Positions 8,426 through 17,826 of a DNA stretch of 64,000 nt are shown here, one piece after another (positions within the stretch are counted from its first letter, which is position 1; each line of letters opens with the position of its first letter). The notes beneath the pieces are model-generated. The model worked only from the letters and a program-made list of their open reading frames with translations, did no database searches and was not told the origin of the DNA. Location: the NCBI RefSeq assembly GCF_003965815.1, contig NZ_RXOE01000001.1, positions 930,001 to 994,000 on the forward strand, written 5' to 3'. The DNA comes from Variovorax gossypii (GTDB taxonomy: Bacteria > Pseudomonadota > Gammaproteobacteria > Burkholderiales > Burkholderiaceae_C). A program made the position numbers and the translations under genes.

Positions 8426-9181
8426 ATGGCTGCAACCATGACGAAGAATTCGCCCCAAAAGGTCCAGAAACCCCGTACGGCCGGCCGCCCCGCCGGTGGC
8501 GGCGGCCTGACGAAGCAGCGCATCGCCGAGGAAGCACTGGCGCAGATCGACGAGTTCGGCCTGGGTGCCTTCAGCATGCGCGAGGTAGCGGCGCGGCTCG
8601 ACGTGTATCCGGCCACGGTGCACTGGCACGTGAGCACGCGCGAGGCCCTGCTGGCCGAAGTTGCGGCGCTCGTCATGGCCGAAGTGCTGCCGCCGCCCGG
8701 CAAGCTCGCATGGCAGGACTGGATCGCCGAGCTGTTCCGCCGCTGCCGGGCCGCGGTGCGGCGGCACCCCAACGTGGCACAGCTGCTGGGCGCGCAACTG
8801 GTATCGAACGGCAGCCTGCCGATGGAGCTGGTCGAGGGCGTGCTGGCCGCACTGACCGAAGCCGGCTTCGAGGGCGAGCCGCTGCTGGAGGCCTACAACT
8901 GCGTGGTGGCCGCGATGCTGGGCTTCCTGACGATGGAGTTCTCGCCCCTGCCCGCCGACAACACCCAGGCCTGGGCCGAGGAACTTCGCGAGCGCGTGCA
9001 CACGATCCGCCCGCTCGACCACCCGGTGCTCACGCGCAACCTGGCGCAGCTGGCCAACAAGGCCTTCATCCTGCGCTGGGACAACGGCACGACGGTGCCG
9101 CTGGACAGCAGCTTCGAGCGGCACATCCAGATCACCATCGACGGGCTGGAGGCGTTCGCGCGCAGGCTCAGGCCGCGCTAG
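8426..9181 (+). CDS. TetR/AcrR family transcriptional regulator
   Basis: A 251-aa regulator with an N-terminal helix-turn-helix at about residues 35-75 (GLGAFSMREVAARLDVYPATVHWHV) and an all-helical C-terminal ligand domain. ATG 8426 and ATG 8438 are both possible starts; neither has a strong ribosome site. The basic N-terminal tail (KVQKPRTAGRPAGGGG) is common in this family. It is divergent from the class III aminotransferase gene, the likely target, and its end overlaps the convergent lysR gene by 14 bp. Confidence 0.85.
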   Translation: MAATMTKNSPQKVQKPRTAGRPAGGGGLTKQRIAEEALAQIDEFGLGAFSMREVAARLDVYPATVHWHVSTREALLAEVAALVMAEVLPPPGKLAWQDWIAELFRRCRAAVRRHPNVAQLLGAQLVSNGSLPMELVEGVLAALTEAGFEGEPLLEAYNCVVAAMLGFLTMEFSPLPADNTQAWAEELRERVHTIRPLDHPVLTRNLAQLANKAFILRWDNGTTVPLDSSFERHIQITIDGLEAFARRLRPR

Positions 9182-10106
9182 CGGTGCCCTCGGCCGGCGC
9201 GTCGCGCCCGATGCGCAGCAGCGCGTCCTTCAGCCACAGCACGCCGGCATCCGAGTTGGAGCGCCGGTTCCAGCACACCACCGAGCGGTAGCCCTGCAGC
9301 TCGAAAGGCAGCGGGTGCACCGCCAGCAGGTGGCGAAAGCGCTCCGCCACGCGCAGCGGCATCACGGCGACATGGTCGGTCTGCGCCAGCAGGTCGACGA
9401 TCTGTCCGAAGCTGGTCATCGCCACGCTCATGGTGCGCGTGCGCCCCAGCCGCGCCAGCACCTGGTCGATGAGATCGTCCAGTGCCGAGCTGCCGTAACC
9501 CAGGAACACGTGCGGGGCCTCGCAGAAGGCGTCGAGCGTGGCCTGCCGCGTCATCGTCGGGTGGCCCAGGCGCACGGCGACCACGTAGCGGTCTTCGTAG
9601 AGCAGCTCCGATTCGCAATCGCTCGGCGGCTGCAGCCGCGGGAGCACCGCGATGTCGAAGTCGCCCTTGCGCAGACGCTCGGTCAGCGTGAGGAAGGAAC
9701 TGGTCTCCCAGTAGATGCGGATGCGCGAGCCGCTGGCCACCAGCTCGTTGGCCAGCCTCGGCAGCAGCAGGTGGCTGGCGTAGTCGCCGCCCGAGATGCG
9801 GAAGATGCGCTGCGAGGCCGCCGGGTCGAAACCCTCGCCGGGCTCCAGCATCGCCGACAGGTCGGCCAGCACGCGCTCCACCTGCCCGGCCAGGGCCTGC
9901 GCGCGGGCCGTGGGCTCCACGCCATGCGCGGTACGGGTGAAGAGCGGGTCGCCGAAGGTGTCGCGCAAGCGGTTGAGCGAGGCGCTCACGGCGGGCTGGC
10001 TCAGGAAGAGCCTCGTCGCCGCGCGCGACACGCTGCGCTCGCGCATCAGCGCATCGAAGGTCCGCAGCATGCCGACGTCGAGGCTGCGGATATCACGTTG
10101 GGCCAT
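9168..10106 (-). CDS. LysR family transcriptional regulator
   Basis: A 312-aa regulator with the N-terminal winged helix (SVSRAATRLFLSQPAVSASLNRLRDTFGDPLF, residues about 25-56) and a periplasmic-binding-like effector domain. It is divergent from the Bug receptor/Rieske oxygenase operon with an 84-bp gap holding a T-N11-A site, so it most likely controls that operon in response to an aromatic acid or a derivative. Its 3' end overlaps the convergent tetR gene. Confidence 0.92.
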   Translation of the reverse strand: MAQRDIRSLDVGMLRTFDALMRERSVSRAATRLFLSQPAVSASLNRLRDTFGDPLFTRTAHGVEPTARAQALAGQVERVLADLSAMLEPGEGFDPAASQRIFRISGGDYASHLLLPRLANELVASGSRIRIYWETSSFLTLTERLRKGDFDIAVLPRLQPPSDCESELLYEDRYVVAVRLGHPTMTRQATLDAFCEAPHVFLGYGSSALDDLIDQVLARLGRTRTMSVAMTSFGQIVDLLAQTDHVAVMPLRVAERFRHLLAVHPLPFELQGYRSVVCWNRRSNSDAGVLWLKDALLRIGRDAPAEGTASAA

Positions 10107-10114
10107 ATCTCATA

Positions 10115-10128
10115 TTCAAAGCTTCGAA
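10115..10128. promoter_or_regulatory. LysR-type operator candidate
   Basis: TTCAAAGCTTCGAA is a near-perfect 14-bp palindrome with T-N11-A spacing, nine bases upstream of the lysR start and about 60 bp before the Bug receptor gene. This is the standard place for a LysR activation/autoregulation site. Confidence 0.5.
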
Positions 10129-10190
10129 TTGCCCGTGGGGCGGGCTGTCCGTATCGTCGAGCGCACAAGTACATCACGACTGGAGACACG

Positions 10191-11198
10191 ATGAATCGGT
10201 TCAGACCCTCGCCGCCCGGCGAGGCCACCCGCCGCCGCGCGCTGGGCACCCTCGGCGCAGGCCTCGCGACACTCGCCCTGCCCGCCTTCGCGCAGGCCCC
10301 GCACTTTCCCAACCGCGTGGTGCGCATCATCCCGTTCGGCTCCGGCGGCGGCCCGATGGACACCATCGCCCGCGTCTACGCCGAGAAGCTCAAGGCCCGC
10401 TGGAACCAGCCGGTGATCGTCGAGGCCAGGCCCGGCGCGAGCGGCACCATCGCCGCAGACACCGTCGCCAAGGCAGCACCCGACGGCTACACCGTGCTGC
10501 TTACCCTGCCGCTCACGCACATCAACAACGTGGTGCTGCAGCCGAAGCTGCCCTACGACCCGGTGAAGGACTTCGAGCCGCTTTCGCAGCTGGCCACCGG
10601 CGGCCCGATGCTGATCGCGCGCGCCTCGGCGCCGTTCTCGAACGTGCGCGAATTCGTGGCCTATGCCAAGGCGCACCCCGGCATCTCGTACGGAACCTGG
10701 GGCAACGGCTCCAACGCGCACCTGTTCGGCGAGCTGCTGGCGAGGCAGAACGGCCTGGACCTGGTCCACGTGCCCTACAAGGCCGAGGCCGCCGCGCACA
10801 ACGACATGTTCGGCGAGGCGCTGGGCGTGGCCTGGGCCAACCCGTCGACCGCGCGCGGCCTCGCGCAGGCCGGCCGCATCAAGGTGCTGGGCATCACCGG
10901 CCGCCAGCGCGTGCGCTCGATGCCCAACGTGCCCACCTTCACCGAGCAGGGCTTCGCGGGCTTCGACCTCGACAGCTGGATCGGCGTGTACGCGCCCGCG
11001 AAAACACCGCAGCCCGTGCTCGACGAATGGTCCACCGCGCTTCGCGAGATCACGAAGATGCCCGACATCCAGGAGCGCCTGGCCGGCTTCGGATTCGAGC
11101 CGCTGGGCAGCACGCCCGCCGAGTTCAGGGCCAGCTACAAGGCCGACTTTCCCCGTGTCGCGGACCTGATCAAGGCCGCAGGAGTCACTCCCGAATGA
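10191..11198 (+). CDS. Bug family tripartite tricarboxylate transporter substrate-binding protein
   Basis: A 335-aa periplasmic receptor. The N-terminus carries a twin-arginine-like segment (ATRRRALGTLG), a hydrophobic stretch and a cleavage site after ALPAFAQA. The family signatures PNRVVRIIPF, GSGGGPMD and RPGASGTIAAD are present. Bug proteins bind carboxylates and work with TctA/TctB membrane proteins, which are not in the window. The gene overlaps the Rieske oxygenase by ATGA, so the ligand may be the aromatic acid that the oxygenase attacks, or its inducer. Confidence 0.9.
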   Translation: MNRFRPSPPGEATRRRALGTLGAGLATLALPAFAQAPHFPNRVVRIIPFGSGGGPMDTIARVYAEKLKARWNQPVIVEARPGASGTIAADTVAKAAPDGYTVLLTLPLTHINNVVLQPKLPYDPVKDFEPLSQLATGGPMLIARASAPFSNVREFVAYAKAHPGISYGTWGNGSNAHLFGELLARQNGLDLVHVPYKAEAAAHNDMFGEALGVAWANPSTARGLAQAGRIKVLGITGRQRVRSMPNVPTFTEQGFAGFDLDSWIGVYAPAKTPQPVLDEWSTALREITKMPDIQERLAGFGFEPLGSTPAEFRASYKADFPRVADLIKAAGVTPE

Positions 11199-12415
11199 GC
11201 ACCGTCGCATCCGCATCCCCCACCGAATGGCAGCCGATCGCCTTCGACACCGGCACCGCCTATGGCCGCAAGCCGCCCAGCCACAAGCCCGAACTGACCG
11301 AGGTCGGCGCGGGCACGCCCATGGGCGAATTGCTGCGCCGCTACTGGCACCCCATCGGCCTCTCAGCCGACGCCACGGACACGCCGCGCCAGGTGCGCGT
11401 GCTCGGTGAAGACCTGATCCTGTTCCGCGACAAGAAAGGCCGCGCGGGCCTCGTGCACTGGCGCTGCGCGCACCGGGGCGCCTCGCTCTACTACGGTCGC
11501 GTCGAGGAAGAAGGCATCCGCTGCTGCTACCACGGCTGGATGTTCGACGTGCAGGGCCACTGCGTCGACCAGCCCTGCGAACCCGATGGCGGCGCGCGCA
11601 GCCGCGGCCGCGTGCGCCAGCCCTGGTATCCGGTGCAGGAGCAGTACGGCCTGATCTGGGCCTACCTCGGCCCGGCAGAGAAGAAGCCCGTGCTCCCGCG
11701 CTACGACTGCCTGGAGGCACTGGACGAAGGCGAGACGCTCGAGGCCGACGGCAACAGCATCGGCGGCGGTGGACCGCAAATCATTCCGTGCAACTGGCTG
11801 CAGCACTACGAGAACGTGGCCGACCCCTTCCACGTGCCCGTGCTGCACGGCAGCTTCAGCGGCACCCAGTTCGTCGCGCTGATGGGCCAGATGCCCGACG
11901 TGACCTTCGAGAGCACCGAGACCGGCGTGAAGATCATCTCGATCCGCAAGACGGAGGACGGCAGCACCTTCCGCCGCGTGGCCGGCCCGGTGCTGCCCAC
12001 GCTGCGCGTGGTGCCGAACCCGCGCGTGGCGGCCTACGGCCGGGTGGAATCCATCGGCTGGGTGCTGCCCATCGACGACCACAGCTTCCGCATCTACACC
12101 GTGGGCCGCGTGAAGACGCCCGGCGACTTGGCCCGCGTGCGCTCGCGGCTGAACGGCAAGCTGTGGGAAGAGCTGACCGAGGCCGAGCACCGCGCCTTTC
12201 CCGGCGACTACGAGGCGCAAGTGAGCCAGGGCGCGATCACGGCGCATTCGGAAGAGCACCTGGCCAGCTCGGACCGCGGCATCGTGATGCTGCGCCGGCT
12301 GCTGCAGCGCCAGCTCGACGCGGTGCGCGAGGGCCGCGACCCGGCCGGTGTGAGCTTCGATCCCGCGACGCCGCCCGTGCATTTCGAAGCCGGCAACTTC
12401 CTCGTACGCGAATGA
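11195..12415 (+). CDS. Rieske non-heme iron oxygenase, phthalate dioxygenase/vanillate demethylase type
   Basis: A 406-aa oxygenase component that activates O2 to hydroxylate or demethylate an aromatic acid. The Rieske [2Fe-2S] ligands are C91-x-H93 and C110-x2-H113; the mononuclear iron site is N207-x2-D210-x2-H213-x4-H218 (ENVADPFHVPVLHGS). The lack of a separate beta subunit gene and the partner reductase type place it among the alpha-only enzymes. It overlaps its neighbours on both sides by ATGA, giving tight coupling. The substrate is unknown. Confidence 0.9.
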   Translation: MSTVASASPTEWQPIAFDTGTAYGRKPPSHKPELTEVGAGTPMGELLRRYWHPIGLSADATDTPRQVRVLGEDLILFRDKKGRAGLVHWRCAHRGASLYYGRVEEEGIRCCYHGWMFDVQGHCVDQPCEPDGGARSRGRVRQPWYPVQEQYGLIWAYLGPAEKKPVLPRYDCLEALDEGETLEADGNSIGGGGPQIIPCNWLQHYENVADPFHVPVLHGSFSGTQFVALMGQMPDVTFESTETGVKIISIRKTEDGSTFRRVAGPVLPTLRVVPNPRVAAYGRVESIGWVLPIDDHSFRIYTVGRVKTPGDLARVRSRLNGKLWEELTEAEHRAFPGDYEAQVSQGAITAHSEEHLASSDRGIVMLRRLLQRQLDAVREGRDPAGVSFDPATPPVHFEAGNFLVRE

Positions 12416-13392
12416 GCGCGGTGGCGGCTGCGGGCCAGTCCATCGCCGTTCGGGTGGCACGCAAGACGGTGGAGGCCGAGGGCGTGGCCGGCTTCCGTCT
12501 GGTCTCGGCGGATGGCGCCCGGCTGCCGGGCTTCGCACCCGGCGCGCACATCGACGTGGCCCTGCCGGGCGGGCTGGTGCGCCAGTATTCCCTGTGCAAC
12601 CTGCCCGCACAGGACGGGCACTACGAGATCGGCGTGCTGCGCGATGCCGCCTCGCGCGGCGGTTCGCTGGCGATGCACGACGCGGTGCATGAAGGCTCTG
12701 TGCTGAGCATCAGCCCGCCGCGCAACCACTTCCCGCTCCACGAAGACGCCGTGCACAGCCTGCTGCTGGCCGGCGGCATCGGCGTGACGCCGTTGCTGTC
12801 GATGGCCCAGCGGCTTGCAGCGCTGGGTGCGGGGTTCGCACTGCACTGCTGCAGCCGCACCGCCGCGCGCGCACCCTACCGGCGTCGGCTGGAAGCCAGC
12901 TCGTTCGCGGACAAGGTGTTCTTCCACCATGACGACGGACCGCCCGCGCAGCGACTCGATCTGGCTTCGACCATCGGACACCCGGCGCCCGGCAGGCGCA
13001 TCTACGTGTGCGGCCCGCAGGGCTTCCTGGAGGCAGTGCGTGCCGCCGCGCGCGAACTGCAATGGCCGGACGCGCAGGTGCACTTCGAATACTTCTCGGG
13101 CACCCTGCCGGCAGCGGGCGAACAAGGCGAGTTCGAAGTCGAGCTGCGCAGCTCCGGCCGCGTGGTGCGCGTGCCGGCCTCGCTCAGCGTCGTGGACGCG
13201 CTGGCGGCCGAGGGCATCGACATCCCCGTGTCCTGCGCGCAAGGCGTGTGCGGCACCTGCCTCACGCGCGTGCTCGAAGGCGAAATCGAGCATCGCGACC
13301 TCTACCTCACGCCCGAGGAACAGGCCGCCAACGACCAGTTCCTGCCCTGCTGCTCGCGGACCCGCTCACCCCGGCTGGTGCTCGACCTGTAG
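12412..13392 (+). CDS. Phthalate dioxygenase reductase/VanB family oxidoreductase
   Basis: A 326-aa flavin/[2Fe-2S] reductase that passes electrons from NAD(P)H to the Rieske oxygenase encoded just upstream. Domain order is flavin (about 10-105), pyridine nucleotide (LLLAGGIGVTPLLSM onward) and a C-terminal plant-type ferredoxin with C275, C280, C283 and C313. A flavin motif RQYSLCN is visible. The last 27 bp overlap the convergent cyclase gene. Confidence 0.9.
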   Translation: MSAVAAAGQSIAVRVARKTVEAEGVAGFRLVSADGARLPGFAPGAHIDVALPGGLVRQYSLCNLPAQDGHYEIGVLRDAASRGGSLAMHDAVHEGSVLSISPPRNHFPLHEDAVHSLLLAGGIGVTPLLSMAQRLAALGAGFALHCCSRTAARAPYRRRLEASSFADKVFFHHDDGPPAQRLDLASTIGHPAPGRRIYVCGPQGFLEAVRAAARELQWPDAQVHFEYFSGTLPAAGEQGEFEVELRSSGRVVRVPASLSVVDALAAEGIDIPVSCAQGVCGTCLTRVLEGEIEHRDLYLTPEEQAANDQFLPCCSRTRSPRLVLDL

Positions 13393-15264
13393 CAGCTCGT
13401 AGAGCACCATCCGCGTCTGCCGGCCGCGCAGCTCGGCAAGCTCCTCGATACGGCGCGTGGCGAGCCTGCCGCCCAGCCCTTCGAAGGTGGCCTCCGAGAT
13501 CAGCGTGCGCGTGCCCAGCTCCTTGTTCGCACCCTCGATGCGGCTGGCCGCATTGATCGCGTCGCCGATGGCGGTGTAGGAGAGGCGATCGCTCGACCCG
13601 AGCACTCCCGCGATCACGTGGCCGGTGTGGATGCCGACGCGCGTGCGGAACTCGGGCAGGCCTTCGCTGCGCCATTTGTCGTTGAGCGCATTCATCTCCG
13701 CATGCAGTTCGAGTGCCGCCAGGCAAGCCCGGTATTCGGGCTCGTCCAGCTCGGTCGGCGCTCCCCACAGCACCATGATGCCGTCGCCCATGAACTTGTC
13801 GATCACGCCGCCATGCCGCGCGAAAATGCCGGCGGCGAGGCTGAAGTATTCGGTCAGCTGCCTCACGAGCACGTCGGCCGGCATCGACTCCGAGATGGTG
13901 GTGAAGCCCTCGACGTCGGTGAACATCGCGGTGATGCGGCGCGGTGATCCGCTCGGCCCCAGCGCGTGCCCTTCGGCCACGAGCTGCCGGATGATGTCCA
14001 CCGGCACGAACTTGCTGAAGGCCTTGAGGCTGCGCGCCGACTCGTCCAGCGCCTGATTGAGGTGCTGAATCTCCAGCACCCGACTGGGTTCGATCGGCAG
14101 GTTGTCGAGCTCCAGCCGCCCGATGCGGCGCGCGACGCGCGAGAGGTTCTCGATGGGCCCGGTCACCAGCTTCGACAGTCGCAGCGAAATGAACAGCGCC
14201 AGCCCGAGAAAGCTCACCGTCAGCAGCAGCGACCACAGCACCGAGCGATGCAGGCCGCCGAGCAGCTGCTCTTCGGGCTCCCAGCTGACGAGCTGCCAGC
14301 GGGTATGCGGGATGTGCGAGGTCTGCACGAGGTAGCGGCGCCCTTCGTGCTCGATGGAGAAGGCCAGGTCGTCGGCGCCGCCCGCGGTGCTGGTCGCCAG
14401 CATGTGCGAGTGGATGGCGCCGAGCACGCCGGTGTCGGGAGACTCCAGCTCGCGCACCGGCTCGGGATGGTCGCTGCGCGCGACCACATGATGGTCCGAG
14501 CTCAGCAAGGCGCTTTCGCCGCTGCCCAGCGCGCCGAAGATTCGCACCAGCCTCGACAGGTGCCCCAGCGACACGTTGCCGTCGACCACGAGCCCGCGCC
14601 TGTGGCCTTCGTCGTCGACACGCCCTGAAGGCCGCGCATGGCCGATGGCGAGCTCCTGCGCATCGCTCATCAGGAAGGGCTCGGTCCACACCGGGCCTTT
14701 GGCCTTCATGGCCTCCAGGTACCAGGTGCGCTTCTCGGGGTCGAAGTCGCTGCGGTAGGCGGAGATGGCCGTCGTTGCGAAGCGCTGCTTCGCATCGCCG
14801 CCGTCGAGATCGGGCGAGCTCTTGTACTGCCAGGTCTCGGTGCTGAACTCCGGACCGCGCAGCACCTGCCGGATGGCCGGGACCGGGTAGCGCACGGCCA
14901 TCAGCACGTGGCCGTCGTCGGTGGCAACGTTGATGCTGTCGAGCTCCGGGGTCTGCTCGAGCATGGTCCAGAGCATCTCCGCGGTCTGCTCGCCGTCTTC
15001 TCCCGTCGCATGAACGCTCGGCGAATCGGCGATCGAGCGGATCACGCCCTCGGTCTTGGCGAGGAAGGCGAGCACGTTGTCCTCGACCCTGTCGTGATTG
15101 ATCTTGTGCGCGGCGGTGCCTACCCTGGACACCAGCTTCTCGGCCGCCCAGTAGCCGAACGCCACCAGCAGCAGCGACTGCACCAGCGCGACGGCGCAGA
15201 TGATGGTGCCTACGTCGACCCTGAAACGGCGCAGGCGGGGGCCCTCGAAATCGTCATCGGCCAT
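13366..15264 (-). CDS. Membrane sensor with class III adenylate cyclase domain
   Basis: A 632-aa protein with a membrane segment near residues 20-42, an extracytoplasmic Cache-like sensor (about 45-330), a second membrane segment (SVLWSLLLTVSFLGLALF), a short HAMP-like linker and a C-terminal cyclase domain (about 430-615). Both metal aspartates are present (MFTDVEGFT and FMGDGIMVLWG), a lysine sits before FMGDG as in ATP-specific enzymes, and the transition-state N and R occur in AINAASRIEG. It should make cAMP in response to an external signal. No cAMP receptor gene is nearby. Confidence 0.87.
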   Translation of the reverse strand: MADDDFEGPRLRRFRVDVGTIICAVALVQSLLLVAFGYWAAEKLVSRVGTAAHKINHDRVEDNVLAFLAKTEGVIRSIADSPSVHATGEDGEQTAEMLWTMLEQTPELDSINVATDDGHVLMAVRYPVPAIRQVLRGPEFSTETWQYKSSPDLDGGDAKQRFATTAISAYRSDFDPEKRTWYLEAMKAKGPVWTEPFLMSDAQELAIGHARPSGRVDDEGHRRGLVVDGNVSLGHLSRLVRIFGALGSGESALLSSDHHVVARSDHPEPVRELESPDTGVLGAIHSHMLATSTAGGADDLAFSIEHEGRRYLVQTSHIPHTRWQLVSWEPEEQLLGGLHRSVLWSLLLTVSFLGLALFISLRLSKLVTGPIENLSRVARRIGRLELDNLPIEPSRVLEIQHLNQALDESARSLKAFSKFVPVDIIRQLVAEGHALGPSGSPRRITAMFTDVEGFTTISESMPADVLVRQLTEYFSLAAGIFARHGGVIDKFMGDGIMVLWGAPTELDEPEYRACLAALELHAEMNALNDKWRSEGLPEFRTRVGIHTGHVIAGVLGSSDRLSYTAIGDAINAASRIEGANKELGTRTLISEATFEGLGGRLATRRIEELAELRGRQTRMVLYELLQVEHQPG

Positions 15265-15463
15265 GCAAGTTCCTCTCCATTTTTTCTTCCTGCTCGCTTA
15301 TCGGCATGCGCTCCCGTTTCTTCTGTTGGTCGTTCTTCTGCTCGCGACGATTCTCGCCCCGCCCCTCCTCGCCCCCGGGTTTTCCCTGCCCTGCAAAGGC
15401 ACGCCTGCCATTGCGGCTTCCCGGCAGCGGTAAACTCCGGCCCGCGCCGCGGGTTCCCGGGGC

Positions 15464-15554
15464 GCACTTGCTAGGGGTGCTGGGCGGCTTGCCGACCGGC
15501 TGAGAAAGTCCCTTTGAACCTGATTGAGGTAATCCTCGCGCAGGGAAGCTGGTC
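15464..15554 (+). ncRNA. TPP riboswitch (THI element)
   Basis: The conserved blocks appear in order: AGGGGTGC (15473-15480), GGCTGAGA (from 15498), the CCCTTTGAACCTGA block (from 15510), GGTAATCC and GCGCAGGGAAG. Thiamine pyrophosphate binding to this element normally shuts off thiamine genes. It lies upstream of cytX and the wider thi locus. A TAAACT -10-like box at 15431-15436 could start the leader. Boundaries are good to a few bases. Confidence 0.93.
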
Positions 15555-15556
15555 CG

Positions 15557-15594
15557 GTGGCGTCTCACGCCTTCTCGCGTGAAAGCCGCGCCAC
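15557..15594 (+). promoter_or_regulatory. Hairpin downstream of the TPP aptamer (expression platform candidate)
   Basis: GTGGCG (15557-15562) pairs with CGCCAC (15589-15594) and TCACGC (15565-15570) with GCGTGA (15577-15582), giving a long stem. No U-run follows, so it does not look like an intrinsic terminator; a translational or Rho-dependent mechanism is more likely. Confidence 0.5.
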
Positions 15595-15639
15595 TGGGGC
15601 CTCGCCCACCTGCCAAACCTTTTGCACTGGAGCAAACGG

Positions 15640-16986
15640 ATGGCACACGACAACAACGACAGCGCCGACAGCGCAGCCGTCTCCAACGAAGCGCTGACAC
15701 CGCTTTCCGCTTCCCAGCGTGTATTCGGCTGGCACGACCATGCCTCGCTCTGGTTCAGCCTCGGCGTGGGCCTGCTCGTGATGCAGATCGGCGCCTACCT
15801 GGTTCCTGCCGTGGGCACGCGCGACGCCGCCATCGCCATCGTGCTCGGCTCCTGCATCGGCGCCGGCCTGCTGGCCTGGACCGCGCGGCTGGGCTGCCAG
15901 AGCGGACTGGCGAGCGCGGGGCTCATGCATGCCACCTACGGCAGCGCCTTCGCGCGCCTGCCGGTACTGCTCAACATCGTTCAGCTGGTGGGCTGGACCA
16001 CCTTCGAACTCGTCGTGATGCGCGAAGGCACGCAGGCCATCGGCCAGACGGTCGTGGGCCCGGCACTGGGCAGTTTCTGGGGCGGCGTGCTGACCACGCT
16101 GCTGTGGGGCGCGGTGCTGCTGGCGCTGCTCGCGGGCTCGATGGTGAAGCTGGTGCGGCGCTTCGTGAGCCGTTTCGGCCTGCCGCTGGTGGTGCTGTCG
16201 CTGCTGTGGCTCACTTGGCAGTTCGCGACGCAGCTGCAGGCCAAGGGGCTGGATGCCTTCTGGACACGCCAGGGCGACGGCACGATGGGCATGTTCGGCG
16301 CGCTCGACCTGGTGATCGCGATGCCGGTGTCATGGCTGCCGCTGGTGGCCGACTACGCTCGGCACGGCAAGCGCAGCGCTGGCGGCCTGGGCGGCGCGTT
16401 CGGCGGCACCTGGATCGGCTATGCGCTCGCGAACGTCTGGTGCTATGCGCTGGGCGTGATGGTGGTGAGCGTGGCCGAGCCGGGCACGGGCCTCGTCACC
16501 GCGCTGCTGCTGGCGCAGGGTGGCCTCGTGGCGCTGGGACTGATCCTGATCGACGAGCTCGACAACGCTTACGGCGATGTCTATTCGGGCTCTGTCTCCA
16601 CGCACAGCCTGCTGCCACGCTGGAGCGTGAAGCGCTGGGGCCTGCTGCTGGCCGCCCTGTGCATCGCGCTGGCGCTGGTGCTGCCGATGCATACGCTGGA
16701 GCCCTTCCTGCTGCTGTTGAGTTCGGTGTTCGTGCCGCTGTACGGCGTGATCATCGGCCGGCTCGGCAGCGGTGAGGCGGTGTCGCCGCAAGGCGCGCGG
16801 CGCAAGATCGATTTCGGCGCGGCTCTGATCTGGATCGCGGGCATCGCGTCCTACCACGCGCTCGCGAAGTGGGCGCCGCAGTTCGGCTCCGCACTGCCGA
16901 CGCTCGCCGCGACCTTCGCGCTCGCCTGGCTCAGCCGGCCTTCAGCGCAAGGCGGTGCGTCGGCACTGGCGCAAAGCCGTGGTTGA
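15640..16986 (+). CDS. cytX: Hydroxymethylpyrimidine transporter, NCS1 family
   Basis: A 448-aa inner membrane protein with about twelve hydrophobic segments and the NCS1-family N-terminal pattern (FGWHDHASLWFSLGVG). Placement behind a TPP riboswitch and in front of thiamine genes marks it as the CytX-type carrier for the pyrimidine precursor rather than a cytosine permease. ATG 15640 has GGAG eight bases before it; a TTG at 15622 is less likely. Its 3' end overlaps thiD on the other strand by 56 bp. Confidence 0.85.
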   Translation: MAHDNNDSADSAAVSNEALTPLSASQRVFGWHDHASLWFSLGVGLLVMQIGAYLVPAVGTRDAAIAIVLGSCIGAGLLAWTARLGCQSGLASAGLMHATYGSAFARLPVLLNIVQLVGWTTFELVVMREGTQAIGQTVVGPALGSFWGGVLTTLLWGAVLLALLAGSMVKLVRRFVSRFGLPLVVLSLLWLTWQFATQLQAKGLDAFWTRQGDGTMGMFGALDLVIAMPVSWLPLVADYARHGKRSAGGLGGAFGGTWIGYALANVWCYALGVMVVSVAEPGTGLVTALLLAQGGLVALGLILIDELDNAYGDVYSGSVSTHSLLPRWSVKRWGLLLAALCIALALVLPMHTLEPFLLLLSSVFVPLYGVIIGRLGSGEAVSPQGARRKIDFGAALIWIAGIASYHALAKWAPQFGSALPTLAATFALAWLSRPSAQGGASALAQSRG

Positions 16987-17791
16987 GGGGGCCATGACCC
17001 GCGCCGATCTTCACGTTCGCTCCCGCGGCCATCGCGCCGAGGATGTAGGCACGCGCCCGCTCGACCGCATCGGGCAGCGTCGCGCCCAGTGCAAGGTGCG
17101 CGGCGATGGCGGACGACAGCGTGCAGCCCGTGCCGTGCAGGTTGCGGCTTTCGATGCGCGCGGAAGCCAGGCGCCGGCGGTCACCGCCGGCCTGCAGCAG
17201 CACGTCGACCACCTCGTTGCCCGGCAGATGGCCGCCCTTGAGCAGCACGGCCTTCGCGCCGAGAGCGAGAAGTTCGTCGGCCGCGCCGTCGAGCGCATCG
17301 ATGCCTTCGATGGCATGGCCCACCAGCAAGGCGGCCTCGTCGAGATTGGGCGTGACGACCACGGCGCGCGGGAACAGCTCGCGCACCAGCACCTGCACCG
17401 TCTCGGCCGCGATCAGGCGGTCACCGCTGGTGGCGACCATCACGGGGTCGAGCACAACGTTCTTCAGCTGGTAGCGGTCGATGGCCCAGGCCACCACCTC
17501 GACCACCTCGGGCGCGTGCAGCATGCCGAGCTTGACTGCATCGACGCCGATGTCTTCCACCACGGCCTGGATCTGCGCCTTGAGGAAGTCGGGCGGCACC
17601 CCGTGAATGCCCGAGACGCCCAGCGTGTTCTGCGCGGTGAGCGCGGTGATGGCCGTCATGCCGTAGCAGCCCAGGGCCGCGAAGGTCTTGAGATCGGCCT
17701 GGATGCCGGCGCCGCCGCCGCTGTCGGAACCGGCAATGGAAAGCACGCGTGCGTAGCGCTGGGTGGGCTCTTGGGTCTTGCCTTGGGTCAT
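16931..17791 (-). CDS. thiD: Hydroxymethylpyrimidine/phosphomethylpyrimidine kinase
   Basis: Phosphorylates HMP and HMP-P to HMP-PP for thiamine synthesis. The 286-aa ribokinase-fold protein has the N-terminal SIAGSDSGGGAGIQADLKTF motif and the C-terminal anion hole/base GTGCTLSSAIA. It is the only thiamine gene on the minus strand: it runs into the end of cytX (56-bp overlap) and its start is 35 bp from thiO. With HMP import by CytX, it forms the pyrimidine branch here. No thiC is in the window. Confidence 0.93.
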   Translation of the reverse strand: MTQGKTQEPTQRYARVLSIAGSDSGGGAGIQADLKTFAALGCYGMTAITALTAQNTLGVSGIHGVPPDFLKAQIQAVVEDIGVDAVKLGMLHAPEVVEVVAWAIDRYQLKNVVLDPVMVATSGDRLIAAETVQVLVRELFPRAVVVTPNLDEAALLVGHAIEGIDALDGAADELLALGAKAVLLKGGHLPGNEVVDVLLQAGGDRRRLASARIESRNLHGTGCTLSSAIAAHLALGATLPDAVERARAYILGAMAAGANVKIGAGHGPLNHGFAPVPTHRLALKAG

Positions 17792-17826
17792 GCCGAAAAT
17801 TATCGGCGACGCGAAGGAGCCCCGGC

